Assembly (NCBI GenBank): GCA_964629875.1
Contig: CAZVRK010000009.1
Location: 19,725-83,724 of the forward strand
DNA: 64,000 bases
From: UBA3495 sp964629875
GTDB lineage: Bacteria; Chloroflexota; Dehalococcoidia; Lucifugimonadales; UBA3495
Direction: 5' to 3'
Part shown: positions 16,506 to 25,310 of the stretch, in pieces
How positions within the stretch are numbered: the stretch's first letter is position 1
Layout: each line of letters opens with the position of its first letter
Made by a program: the position numbers and the translations under genes
Notes under the pieces: generated by a model
Seen by the model: only the letters and a program-made list of their open reading frames with translations
Databases searched by the model: none
What the model was told of the DNA's origin: nothing

Positions 16506-16937
16506 TTGAAAATCGCTATCAGTTCAGACCATGCGGGATTTTTATATAAAGAAAAGATAATCTCGTCTTTAGTAAGCCAAGGGCATATGGTTGATGATAT
16601 GGGGACTTATAGTCTTGAATCGGTAGATTATCCTCAATGGATAAGACCGGTTGCCAAGGCTGTTGCGGCAGGAGATTATGAAAGAGGGATTGTGCTGGGC
16701 GGCTCAGGAAATGGCGAAGCCATAGTCGCTAACAAAGTTAAAGGAGTTCGTTGTACCCTCTGCTGGAATGTACAGTCAGCTGAATTTGCTCGCCAGCATA
16801 ATGATGCGAATGTATTGTCACTGGGCGAAAGATTGGTTCCTGAAGCTGATCTGTTGGCTATAGTAGAGACCTGGCTGAATACGGAGTTTGAAGGTGGTCG
16901 CCATTTACGTCGAGTGCAACAAATTGAAGAAGATTAA
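16506..16937 (+). CDS. rpiB: ribose-5-phosphate isomerase B, actinobacterial type
   Basis: 143 aa from a TTG at 16506. The start is set by GGGGGAG 4-5 nt upstream and by homology beginning at MKIAISSDHAGF; the frame is open 33 nt further but without signal. It interconverts ribose-5-P and ribulose-5-P in the pentose phosphate pathway. The loop GSGNGE puts Glu71 where the E. coli enzyme has a catalytic Cys, the arrangement known from Mycobacterium tuberculosis RpiB. HNDANVLSLGERL is the conserved C-terminal block. Next gene starts 34 nt later. Confidence 0.9.
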   Translation: MKIAISSDHAGFLYKEKIISSLVSQGHMVDDMGTYSLESVDYPQWIRPVAKAVAAGDYERGIVLGGSGNGEAIVANKVKGVRCTLCWNVQSAEFARQHNDANVLSLGERLVPEADLLAIVETWLNTEFEGGRHLRRVQQIEED

Positions 16938-16971
16938 TCAAAATTTGCTGTACCTGTTTAGGGAATTCTAA

Positions 16972-17748
16972 ATGACGTCTATAAAAGAATTCTTCTCAGA
17001 TGTAGAAGATAAATCGTTTGTATGGATCGGTAGATCGAAACTTTTACAGATGTTGCCCCGTGCCGGAGAACCTAAAACTTCCTCGTGTATCTATGTCCGC
17101 CCAGGGGATAATGCTGAGTGGATAGCGTCGGATGAAACTTGGAAAGATCGCTGGGATATATTAGCTTCGAAAATTGGTGGCGAAGTGTTAAATAATGACA
17201 CAGGCGTCTTGTGCATTCAGTTTGATGATTACGGAATTGTGGTTGTACCCCCATTTCCGCTGGCTCAAAATAGGCAATACGATCATCTAAATTATGATGA
17301 ATTAAATAAATCCTTGTCGCTAGATTATCTGGTTGGTGTGATCTTGCTGAGACTAGGCAGATTTTCGGTAGCTATTTTTAAGGGAACTGAACTAGTTGCA
17401 TCAAAAACAGATAGCAGGTTTGTAAAAGGAAGACATAAAAAAGGGGGCTCTTCACAGCGCCGATTTGAGAGAATTAGGGAAGGCCAAAGTAGGAAGTTGT
17501 TCGACAAGGTTTGTGAGACTGTGGGAAATACATTCGAACCTTATAGACAGGGTCCAGATTATGTATTGATTGGTGGTGATGAGATTACTATCAATAACTT
17601 CCTAAAAGTATGCCCCAAGATCGCAGCTCTAAAATCCAAAATATTAAGTAGGCGCCTGAATATTAGAGACCCTAAGAGAGATACTCTAGAACATGTGGGG
17701 AATTTGCTTTGGCAAAGTAGGGTTTATTTCTTTCATTGGAATGAATAA
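16972..17748 (+). CDS. acVLRF1/Vms1-type peptidyl-tRNA hydrolase (release factor-like)
   Basis: 258 aa. The key block is GRHKKGGSSQ (153-162) followed by RRFERIREGQ. This is the VLRF1 signature, with the catalytic glutamine at Gln162 in a GGxSQ setting, as in the actinobacterial-type acVLRF1 and eukaryotic Vms1/ANKZF1. Those proteins cleave peptidyl-tRNA on stalled 60S/50S subunits in ribosome-associated quality control. The protein has no zinc finger or ankyrin repeat, consistent with the bacterial form. mutS2, whose Bacillus product splits collided ribosomes, follows after 54 nt on the same strand. Confidence 0.8.
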   Translation: MTSIKEFFSDVEDKSFVWIGRSKLLQMLPRAGEPKTSSCIYVRPGDNAEWIASDETWKDRWDILASKIGGEVLNNDTGVLCIQFDDYGIVVVPPFPLAQNRQYDHLNYDELNKSLSLDYLVGVILLRLGRFSVAIFKGTELVASKTDSRFVKGRHKKGGSSQRRFERIREGQSRKLFDKVCETVGNTFEPYRQGPDYVLIGGDEITINNFLKVCPKIAALKSKILSRRLNIRDPKRDTLEHVGNLLWQSRVYFFHWNE

Positions 17749-17802
17749 GGTGATTATAGCTATGATATCCTCACAAGGATTCTTTGATAAAGTGACTCGG
17801 AC

Positions 17803-20229
17803 ATGAATGTTAATAGTATAGGCGGATTTGATACGGCAGCATATTTACTCGAATTTGAACAGATCCGACATCACCTTGCGGGGCTGACACACACTGATTC
17901 GGGTCGCGACACGGCCATGCATGTAACCCCATCAGCAAATTTCTTCGATGTGGTTAGTAATCAGCAAGAAACTTCTGAAGCTTGTCATTTGATCAACTTA
18001 GGCGTTGGATTAGAGTTTGGACCACCTGAAGATATTAGAAACCTCATAAATAGAGCTAACTTAGGCGGGGTATTAAGCGGTTCCGAGTTACTATTGATTA
18101 GGGGGATGGTAGACGCTTCTATCAGTAATAGGTTTTTGCTCAAACGCCACGAAGAACTGCCGATACTCAGCGGAATGGCAGAAACCTTGCCAGACCTAGG
18201 AATAGTTACAAGGTCTATTGAGAGGGCGATAGGAGAGTCGGGGGAAGTATTGGATCAGGCGAGTCCTGCGTTAGGAACTCTCAGAAGAGAATCACAACAA
18301 GCATTCAATAATCTGAATAACGTTATCGATCGGCATTTGCGACGCTTGGAAAGGCAAGGACTTTTGCAGGAACCAATCGTAACTGAACGTAACGGTCGGA
18401 TGGTGTTGCTAGTAAAGGCGGAAATGAAATATAGAGTGCCTGGTATCGTTCACGATGTGTCTGATAGTGGTGCCACTGTATTTGTTGAGCCAATTGCTGC
18501 TATCGATCTGGGTAATCGTTGGCGTGAAGCGCGGTCTGCGGAAAATAGGGAAGAGCAGATCATTCTCAGGGATTTGTCAGAGCTCATCGGCTATATGTCT
18601 GACGAATGTACGCAAATGTTAGATGTGATGGCAAGGCTTGATATGGCTTTCGCTAAGGGTACATATGCGATCAACACAAAATCAGTTGCTCCAGAGGTGA
18701 AAAATTCATCATACGGAGACAGGCATCTCAGAATGATGGGAGCGCGACATCCTTTATTGAGTGGTGATGTTGTCCCTATAAATATGGAGATAGACGATCA
18801 GAATAGCGTAATGCTCATAACAGGCCCTAATGCTGGCGGTAAAACGGTTGCACTCAAGACAGCGGGCCTTCTTGTACTAATGGCTCATTCGGGCCTATAC
18901 GTTCCTGCTAGAGAAGTTAGCATGCCGTTCTTTGACGGTATTTACGTTGACATTGGAGATCAGCAAAGTATTGAACAATCTTTGTCTACATTCAGTTCAC
19001 ATATCCATAACCTGAACAAGATATTAAGTTCAATCACTTCAAAATCATTAGTGTTAATAGATGAACTAGGAACCAGTACGGATCCTGAGGAAGGAGCTGC
19101 TCTCGCCGAAGCAGTATTAAATCATTTTTGTTATCAACGAGTAATGACTATAGCTACTACCCATCATCGAAGAGTCGCCCAGTATGTTCAAGAACAAAAT
19201 GGAATGATGAACGCGAGTGTAGATCTTGATCCGGTTACATTTGAACCTACATATCACGTTACATCAGGGTTGCCTGGTAGAAGTTATGCTATGACTATTG
19301 CTGCTAGATTAGGATTAATGCGGTCGATAATAGATGACGCCCAATCTAGGATGTCACAAGAAGATCGTGAATCTGAAGAACTCTTGAGAGATTTAAGGGT
19401 AAGTCGTACCACTATAGAAACGATGAGACAGGAAGCCGAGGAGACGTTACTTTCAGCTAAGCACAAAGAAGAAAATCTAGATGCTCAATTGAATGAAGTG
19501 GAAACAATCAAAATACAAATTGTTGAACAGGCTCGTTTAGAACTTCAGAGTCGAATAACAGGTATTCAGCAGAGTTTAGACAGGGCCGAAAGGTTACTCA
19601 AAGACAAGCAAAACTCTGGTTCGCCTGACAATTTCAACATAGAAAGCCAGAAGGACATTGTCCAAGATATACAGCAGGAAATATCTAAACCCGACTGGCA
19701 GCCCATACTATTAGAAAGAGATCGTTGGCAAGATCAACTCAAGATTGGAGATCGAGTTTTTATCATGGGCGTTCCTAGACCTGTTGAAGTATTGACTCTA
19801 GTAGACGACGAAAATAATGTTGAGGTGCTAATGGGGACAATGCGCGCAAAAGTTCCTGTGTATCAACTTGATAAACGAGCTGATGAATATCCGGACACAG
19901 GTGAATATCGACGACCAGATAGTTTAGGAGATAGGTATCGGCAAATATCTGGTGTAGGGGTATTTTCGCGTTCTGCCGGGCGGATCCGGCCTACAGAAGA
20001 AATTAATCTGCATGGCCAGAGAGTAGAAGACGCTTTGACTAATGTGGAACAATTTCTGAATGACGCATCGTTGGGTAATCTTGAGATAGTGCGGATAGTT
20101 CATGGAAAAGGGACTGGCATTCTTCGCCAAGCTGTAAGAGAGTACCTTGATGGGCATCCACTAGTGGTCAATTGGGCTTCTGATGAGGGACCGGCTGGAA
20201 ACGGTGTGACGGTAGCGTGGCTAAGCTAG
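17803..20229 (+). CDS. mutS2: MutS2, ribosome-splitting / Smr-domain ATPase
   Basis: 808 aa, full length. An N-terminal MutS core and clamp region is followed by the ATPase with Walker A GPNAGGKT (about 341-348) and Walker B LVLIDELGTSTDPEEGAALAEA. A long coiled coil covers about 510-620. The C-terminal Smr domain has INLHG (about 735) and HGKGTG (about 767). LDLH-type Smr nuclease motifs are only partly conserved (INLHG). MutS2 was first linked to recombination control; in Bacillus it also binds collided disomes and splits them. The upstream VLRF1 gene favours the ribosome role here. The ATG has a weak ribosome-binding site. Confidence 0.95.
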   Translation: MNVNSIGGFDTAAYLLEFEQIRHHLAGLTHTDSGRDTAMHVTPSANFFDVVSNQQETSEACHLINLGVGLEFGPPEDIRNLINRANLGGVLSGSELLLIRGMVDASISNRFLLKRHEELPILSGMAETLPDLGIVTRSIERAIGESGEVLDQASPALGTLRRESQQAFNNLNNVIDRHLRRLERQGLLQEPIVTERNGRMVLLVKAEMKYRVPGIVHDVSDSGATVFVEPIAAIDLGNRWREARSAENREEQIILRDLSELIGYMSDECTQMLDVMARLDMAFAKGTYAINTKSVAPEVKNSSYGDRHLRMMGARHPLLSGDVVPINMEIDDQNSVMLITGPNAGGKTVALKTAGLLVLMAHSGLYVPAREVSMPFFDGIYVDIGDQQSIEQSLSTFSSHIHNLNKILSSITSKSLVLIDELGTSTDPEEGAALAEAVLNHFCYQRVMTIATTHHRRVAQYVQEQNGMMNASVDLDPVTFEPTYHVTSGLPGRSYAMTIAARLGLMRSIIDDAQSRMSQEDRESEELLRDLRVSRTTIETMRQEAEETLLSAKHKEENLDAQLNEVETIKIQIVEQARLELQSRITGIQQSLDRAERLLKDKQNSGSPDNFNIESQKDIVQDIQQEISKPDWQPILLERDRWQDQLKIGDRVFIMGVPRPVEVLTLVDDENNVEVLMGTMRAKVPVYQLDKRADEYPDTGEYRRPDSLGDRYRQISGVGVFSRSAGRIRPTEEINLHGQRVEDALTNVEQFLNDASLGNLEIVRIVHGKGTGILRQAVREYLDGHPLVVNWASDEGPAGNGVTVAWLS

Positions 20230-20239
20230 CATTTGATAT

Positions 20240-20269
20240 AGCGGTCCTTTCTTAAGAGAAAGGACCGCT
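20240..20269. terminator. strong hairpin between convergent genes, no clear U-tract
   Basis: 13-bp perfect arms (20240-20252 and 20257-20269) with a 4-nt loop. Neither side continues into a T-run, so termination efficiency is uncertain. It lies between mutS2 (+) and the lipoprotein gene (-). Confidence 0.55.
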
Positions 20270-20307
20270 GGTGGTGGGGACTAATTAGTCTATATCAAAG
20301 ATTCGAA

Positions 20308-21186
20308 TCACCTGCGGAGATTATCTGCGCAAGTATTGCCATTTGCGTTGCTATTGGAACCGTCAGGGCATAATGTGTCATCCCAAATCGCCCCCCCGAA
20401 AATGGTGCTGTTCATTGAGGCGTCATTGAAGTCTGCTCCCGTGAGGTCAGCATACTTCAGGACCGTTCTGTTAAGATCGGTTAAGCTGAAAGCACTGTAA
20501 CGAAGATCTGCCAAAGTCAAGTTAGCTCCATTAAAATTGGCATTAATGGCCACGACGTCGTTCAAATTAGCCCAACTTAGATCAGCATCACTTAAGTCTG
20601 CTTCAGTTAATCCAGCACTTGTTAGATCTGCGCTATATAGATCAGCTCCCTTTAAATCAGCTCTTACTAGGTTAGCTCTTTGCAAAGAGACTTCTCTCAT
20701 AATGGCATTGTCTAGTACTGCTCCGTTTAAATCCGCTCGGCTGAGGTCAGCGCCCGTTAGATCTGCTTCGCGGAGTACGATATCTCTCAGGTCTAATCCG
20801 CTTAAATCACACCCTGCTAAATCGACTCCTATTCCACGCACTTCGCAATCTTTATCTGTTAAGTCGACCTGATCATTGCAGATCAGGTTTCCATCTGCGT
20901 CAAATCCAATAAGGAATCGACCCAACGGACATTTTTGCGCAGCAAATTGAATGACTGATGCTTCTCCAGCTGGACCTGGGTTACCTTTAGCACCCTGTGG
21001 ACCTGCTGGGCCTTGAGGTCCTTGATCGCCTTTGGGCCCTTGAGGTCCAGGGATGACACTTGCTGAGGATTCGTTGGAAATAAGCTCTAATCCGGCCTCT
21101 TCAGAACTTGGTTCTGGGCCGTTACAGCCTATCAGTAAGAGACTCATAAGAGTAATTAGGGTTAATAGATATACTCTCGACACCAC
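20308..21186 (-). CDS. lipoprotein with collagen-like and pentapeptide-repeat domains
   Basis: 292 aa. A signal peptide ends in the lipobox LLIGC, so Cys21 would carry lipid and the protein would sit on the outer face of the membrane. After an acidic spacer comes a short collagen-like Gly-X-Y run (about residues 47-74, with GPQGPKGDQ and GPQGPAG). A cysteine-containing linker follows, then about 30 pentapeptide repeats of the A(D/N)LxX type (about 120-265), which form a square beta-helix. The tail CPDGSNSNANGNTC has two cysteines. Binding or surface-structural role likely; ligand unknown. The start codon is GTG or ATG near 21186. Confidence 0.85.
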   Translation of the reverse strand: MVSRVYLLTLITLMSLLLIGCNGPEPSSEEAGLELISNESSASVIPGPQGPKGDQGPQGPAGPQGAKGNPGPAGEASVIQFAAQKCPLGRFLIGFDADGNLICNDQVDLTDKDCEVRGIGVDLAGCDLSGLDLRDIVLREADLTGADLSRADLNGAVLDNAIMREVSLQRANLVRADLKGADLYSADLTSAGLTEADLSDADLSWANLNDVVAINANFNGANLTLADLRYSAFSLTDLNRTVLKYADLTGADFNDASMNSTIFGGAIWDDTLCPDGSNSNANGNTCADNLRR

Positions 21187-21357
21187 ACACCCCCCATCCG
21201 GGAAAATATCTATAATAGTAGGCCACTCATATTTATAATGATATGACCCGATTACACTTGGATTGTAATACTTTCACATAGATACAGACCCATGTTTAAA
21301 ATGCGGATTTGCAGCATTTTGTTGTACATATTCGTCTACGTAGAACCAAAAATGTGG

Positions 21358-22161
21358 CTATAATCCTTGAAACCAAGGCATGCGCTTTTGACTAAAGGCT
21401 TTTATGCCTTCTTGGAAATCGGTACTATGAGCTATATCCCCAATGGCAGTGGTTTCATCCTTGAGTTGGGATTCTAAATCTTGAGACCAGCTGTTATTGA
21501 GCAATTGCTTTACTTTACCAAAAGCTACTGTTGGGTTCTTTGCCATCCGGTGAGCTATTTCCAGAGAATGACGCTCAAAATTATCTGAAGGCACTACTTG
21601 CTCCACTAAACCCATTTCACGCGCGTATTCGGCTCCGATAGGCTGGCTAGCCGTGTATAGCTCGATGGCCTTGCCCATTCCTAATAGACGTGGCAATAGG
21701 TATGTTGACCCTCCGTCTGCTGTAGCCCCAATATTCCCATATGCCATCAAAAATCTCGCATTACTTGAGGCGATTCTAAGGTCGCATGCTAGGGCTAAAC
21801 TGAATCCTGCTCCGGCTGCTACTCCGTTTACTGCAGCTATAACAGGCTTGTTTAGCATCCGTATGGGTATAATAACTTCATTGTGTAGCGAGTCTGCAAG
21901 AGACTGTATATATACTGATAAAGCGTCTGGTCCTCCAGTTTCGAGTTGTTGTACTAGTGCTTTAACATCTGCACCAGAGCAAAATGCGGGACCTGTACCG
22001 GTAATGTACACTGCTCGTATATTACGTTTTTCACAGGATTTCAGAGCTGCTCCGATATGTTGAATCATGGATTGCGATAATGCATTTCTCGTATCGTTAT
22101 GATCAAGCCTTATGATAGCTAAAGCGTCGTCAATAATTAATCGTACTGGTTCTTTTTCCAT
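21358..22161 (-). CDS. enoyl-CoA hydratase/isomerase family protein
   Basis: 267 aa, AAGGAG before the ATG. Crotonase fold: FCSGADVKAL supplies one oxyanion-hole loop and NGVAAGAGFSLALACDLRIA the other. The region corresponding to the first catalytic Glu of hydratases reads AYGNIGATADGGSTYLLPRLLG, as in PaaG-like isomerases and many degradative crotonases. Either hydration or isomerisation of enoyl-CoA is possible. The last base of the upstream MBL gene's stop codon is the first base of this gene's ATG (TAATG), so the two are translationally coupled. Confidence 0.88.
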   Translation of the reverse strand: MEKEPVRLIIDDALAIIRLDHNDTRNALSQSMIQHIGAALKSCEKRNIRAVYITGTGPAFCSGADVKALVQQLETGGPDALSVYIQSLADSLHNEVIIPIRMLNKPVIAAVNGVAAGAGFSLALACDLRIASSNARFLMAYGNIGATADGGSTYLLPRLLGMGKAIELYTASQPIGAEYAREMGLVEQVVPSDNFERHSLEIAHRMAKNPTVAFGKVKQLLNNSWSQDLESQLKDETTAIGDIAHSTDFQEGIKAFSQKRMPWFQGL

Positions 22162-22964
22162 TACACTCCTTGCCAGATACGGCGATTACCAGATCGGATA
22201 AATTTACCGAATCCAGGAGTAGGGAAATGTCCTGCAGAAACCATGAGATTCTCCGCTTCCAATCTATCAAGTATATTGTGCCGAGTTTGTCGAGACAGCT
22301 GTGGCTGTATATCAAAAATTGGGTTCCAGTCCGTATAGTGTGCTTGTGCGGGATTATGCGCTACATCACCGAGAACAAAACATTGTTCTCCATTTGATGT
22401 TATAAGTAACGATACGTGCCCAGGGGTATGCCCTGGTGTAGCGACTGTTACTATTTCTGATGTAATAGAATATTCGTCAGTCATTAGATCTATTAGATTT
22501 AAGCTTTCTAAAGGCAGGACTTGGTTTACTATATGTTCGGCGTCTTTGTATATATCAGGCTGTACCCAGTAGTCCCAATCTGATTTAGGTGCTAAATACC
22601 GTGCGTTTGGGAAAGTGGGTATCCCGTTAGTGAAATTCCAGCCTACATGATCAGGATGAAGGTGTGTCATAACAACAAGGTCGATCTGACCTGGTGTGAT
22701 CCCGTTATCTTTTAATTCGTTTATTAAGGTTGCTCCAGGAGCCTGCAATCCGGTGTCGACTAATATCAGCTTCCCATCAGATCGGATGATTACAGAGCCG
22801 TATCTTGGATGCAAGTGATTATTCTCGTCTAATAACGCTGAAAACTCTGATTTCCATATCTCTAGGTCGCTGTCAGGGAATACAAAGGTGGGCTCTCGGT
22901 CACCGTTGCCATCGCTAACAGATACCATTTCAACATTTCCGATATTGATCTTATGGTTAGACAT
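22161..22964 (-). CDS. metallo-beta-lactamase-fold hydrolase
   Basis: 267 aa with GGAGC before the ATG. The zinc motif THLHPDHVGWN places His101, His103, Asp105 and His106. TPGHTPGHVSL supplies the next histidine, and VLGDVAHNPAQ a bridging Asp. Overall layout (VDTGLQAPGATL, then ITPGQIDLVVMTHLH) resembles AHL lactonase / quorum-quenching and lactone hydrolases. Given the coupled enoyl-CoA hydratase gene, a thioester or lactone of a degradation pathway is a reasonable substrate, but this is inference. Confidence 0.88.
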   Translation of the reverse strand: MSNHKINIGNVEMVSVSDGNGDREPTFVFPDSDLEIWKSEFSALLDENNHLHPRYGSVIIRSDGKLILVDTGLQAPGATLINELKDNGITPGQIDLVVMTHLHPDHVGWNFTNGIPTFPNARYLAPKSDWDYWVQPDIYKDAEHIVNQVLPLESLNLIDLMTDEYSITSEIVTVATPGHTPGHVSLLITSNGEQCFVLGDVAHNPAQAHYTDWNPIFDIQPQLSRQTRHNILDRLEAENLMVSAGHFPTPGFGKFIRSGNRRIWQGV

Positions 22965-23060
22965 GTCATGCTCCTATTCTATGATTAGGTTGGGTAGCAA
23001 TTCGTGATATGTGGAGGCTATAGGAGATACGTATCTCCTATAATAGTACATTCGAGGTTA

Positions 23061-24086
23061 TTATATGATCTCTGAATCTTCGGGGGCATATTCGAGGACG
23101 GGTGTATCTGGAAGTTGATTGCCCCCCTTTAGACTTGATATCCGGCTTAACGATCTATCCATGGCTCGCTTCCGAGTCGTTGCAAGATTTTGATATGCTG
23201 ATTGAGCAGCATCTATTTTTTTCCCCACATCCTCAAGTTTATCGATGAATAATGTCCATTGCTGGGTAAAGCGGGTTAATTCTGTGATTATTTGATCCGA
23301 AGTCTCGTTGATAGCGAAATTTTCTACCGCTTGTCTAATGACCACAAGGATCGCGAATAATGTTGTAGGAGAACAAAGGATCACATGTTTTTCCATTGCA
23401 TCGTCCATAATCCGTAAGTCATTTTCTTGGATGAACTGGAAAATTTGTTCGTTTGGTATGAATAACAAGACGCATCCGATCGTACTCATGTTAGGATCAA
23501 TGTAATCACGAGTGGTGATTTCGTTGATCCGGTCACGTACGTCTCTTAAAAAGGCTTTTGAATGGCGAGATTTGTCGTCAGTAGTGGAGGAGTTGACGCA
23601 CTTAAGGTAATTATCCAACGGGAATTTAACGTCCATGTTTAGTTTTAAATAATTGGGTAGCATGAATGTAAAATCAGGTCTTGAATTACTACCAGGCATT
23701 GATGTTTGTTTAACGTAGTTAACTCCCTCGGCAAACCCGATAGTTCGCAAAATATCTTCGGCCATCCTCTCACCCCATTGGCCTCTTGCCCTGCTGTTAG
23801 CTAGAGCTTCGCGGAGAGCGTTAGTTGTAGAATTGAGAGCGGTAGTCTGTTCATTAGTGGCTTTTAGCTGGGTAGTGATTTGGCCGAATTGAGTGTTCCG
23901 GTCCTTCTCTAGACTTTGTATGAGACCGTAAACGCGATCCAGTTCTGTACGCATAATGTTAATCTCTTGAGTTAGAGATCCTTGTTGATTCGCTGCGGGT
24001 CTTCTAAGAAAGATTATTAAAACAAAGCCCGATATTGACGCGACTATTAGAGACAGAATAATTATGATGATGGATTCTGCACTCAT
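23061..24086 (-). CDS. rmuC: RmuC family DNA recombination/limiting protein
   Basis: 341 aa with CCAGGAG before the ATG. An N-terminal membrane helix (about 5-27) and coiled coil (about 38-80) precede the RmuC nuclease-like domain. That domain carries SRARGQWGERMAEDILRTIGF, MPNYLKLNMDVKFPLDNYLKC and the late TTLFAILVVIRQAVENFAIN. RmuC limits inversions at short inverted repeats in E. coli and is related to restriction-endonuclease folds. That may matter here, because this genome segment carries several long perfect inverted repeats. 41 nt downstream of malic enzyme on the same strand. Confidence 0.9.
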   Translation of the reverse strand: MSAESIIIIILSLIVASISGFVLIIFLRRPAANQQGSLTQEINIMRTELDRVYGLIQSLEKDRNTQFGQITTQLKATNEQTTALNSTTNALREALANSRARGQWGERMAEDILRTIGFAEGVNYVKQTSMPGSNSRPDFTFMLPNYLKLNMDVKFPLDNYLKCVNSSTTDDKSRHSKAFLRDVRDRINEITTRDYIDPNMSTIGCVLLFIPNEQIFQFIQENDLRIMDDAMEKHVILCSPTTLFAILVVIRQAVENFAINETSDQIITELTRFTQQWTLFIDKLEDVGKKIDAAQSAYQNLATTRKRAMDRSLSRISSLKGGNQLPDTPVLEYAPEDSEII

Positions 24087-24126
24087 GCTAACTCCTGGTA
24101 TCGGGCTTATTTATTTGTACGTAGGG

Positions 24127-25272
24127 TTAGGATGCGGATGCTGCCGACACTGCTTTGGCTACTGCTGGCACAACCACGGGGTCTAGTGACCAAGGTATTA
24201 TGCACTCTGGTGTTGGGTTTGGTATCAAGGCTGCCAAGGCTTCTGCTCCGGCGAGCTTCATCTTTGTATTAATTGCTGTTGCCCTTGCGTCTAATGCTCC
24301 TCTAAATACTCCTGGAAATACTAGGCTATTATTGATCTGGTTTGGAAAGTCACTTCTCCCTGTGCCGACGACAGCTGCTCCTGCTGCTGTTGCAAGGTCT
24401 GGCATGATTTCAGGTGTTGGGTTTGCCGCTGCTAACACGATGCTACCACTGGCCATGCTTCTAACCATATCTTGGTTAACGATATCACCTGCAGATAGGC
24501 CGATAAATATGTCTGCAGATTCCAATGCTTTGGCGAGGTCGCCTGCTATGTTGTCGGGATTAGTGATACTGAGCATATCCTGTTTAGTGCTATTTAAATC
24601 TGTTCTGGTCTTATCAATTATTCCCACGCTATCTATCAGTAATATGTTTGTAGCACCATAATCTAATAATAATTTCGCAGATGCTATTGATCCGGCTCCC
24701 GCTCCTGAGAACACTATCTTGACTTCACTTATTTTCTTGCCAACTACTTTCAGGGCATTTATGACTGAAGCAAGAACAACTATTGCAGTTCCGTGCTGAT
24801 CGTCATGAAATACTGGAATGCCTAAGTCCTGAAGTGCAGCTTCAATTTCGAAGCATCTAGGAGCTGCGATATCTTCTAGATTTACTCCTCCAAATGTGGG
24901 TGCTATATTTCGTACGGTTTCTATAATTGCCTTACTGTCTTGCGTAGCTAGGCAAATTGGAAAGGCATCGATATCTGCAAGGCCTTTAAATAATATACAT
25001 TTTCCTTCCATAACTGCCATTGCAGCTTCCGGTCCAACATTCCCTAACCCTAAGACTGCAGAGCCATCGGTGACAACAGCAACTTGGTTAGCTCGGTTAG
25101 TTAGAGCAAATGATTCAGATTTATCATTCGCGATAGCCATGCTCACGGAAGCAACTCCAGGTGTGTATGCAATAGAGAGATCTTCCATTGTCTCTACTCT
25201 CATTTTTGAAGCTATGCTAACCTTTCCTCGAGTTTCTCTGTGCCTTTTTATTGCTTCGCTACCGTAGTCCAT
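24127..25272 (-). CDS. NAD(P)-dependent malic enzyme
   Basis: 381 aa, GGGAG before the ATG, typical of the short bacterial malic enzymes. The malic N-domain has IAYTPGVASVSMAIA and VTDGSAVLGLGNVGPEAAMAVMEGK. The NAD-binding domain has FSGAGAGSIASAKLLLDYGA and LAAANPTPEIMPDLA. It decarboxylates malate to pyruvate and CO2, linking the TCA cycle to pyruvate, with Mg or Mn. Cofactor preference is not certain from sequence. It lies between ilvD and rmuC on the same strand with short gaps, so a three-gene transcript is plausible. Confidence 0.93.
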   Translation of the reverse strand: MDYGSEAIKRHRETRGKVSIASKMRVETMEDLSIAYTPGVASVSMAIANDKSESFALTNRANQVAVVTDGSAVLGLGNVGPEAAMAVMEGKCILFKGLADIDAFPICLATQDSKAIIETVRNIAPTFGGVNLEDIAAPRCFEIEAALQDLGIPVFHDDQHGTAIVVLASVINALKVVGKKISEVKIVFSGAGAGSIASAKLLLDYGATNILLIDSVGIIDKTRTDLNSTKQDMLSITNPDNIAGDLAKALESADIFIGLSAGDIVNQDMVRSMASGSIVLAAANPTPEIMPDLATAAGAAVVGTGRSDFPNQINNSLVFPGVFRGALDARATAINTKMKLAGAEALAALIPNPTPECIIPWSLDPVVVPAVAKAVSAASAS

Positions 25273-25310
25273 CAGTGCTCCCTTCTATATCTATGATTAT
25301 ATGAGGTTAT

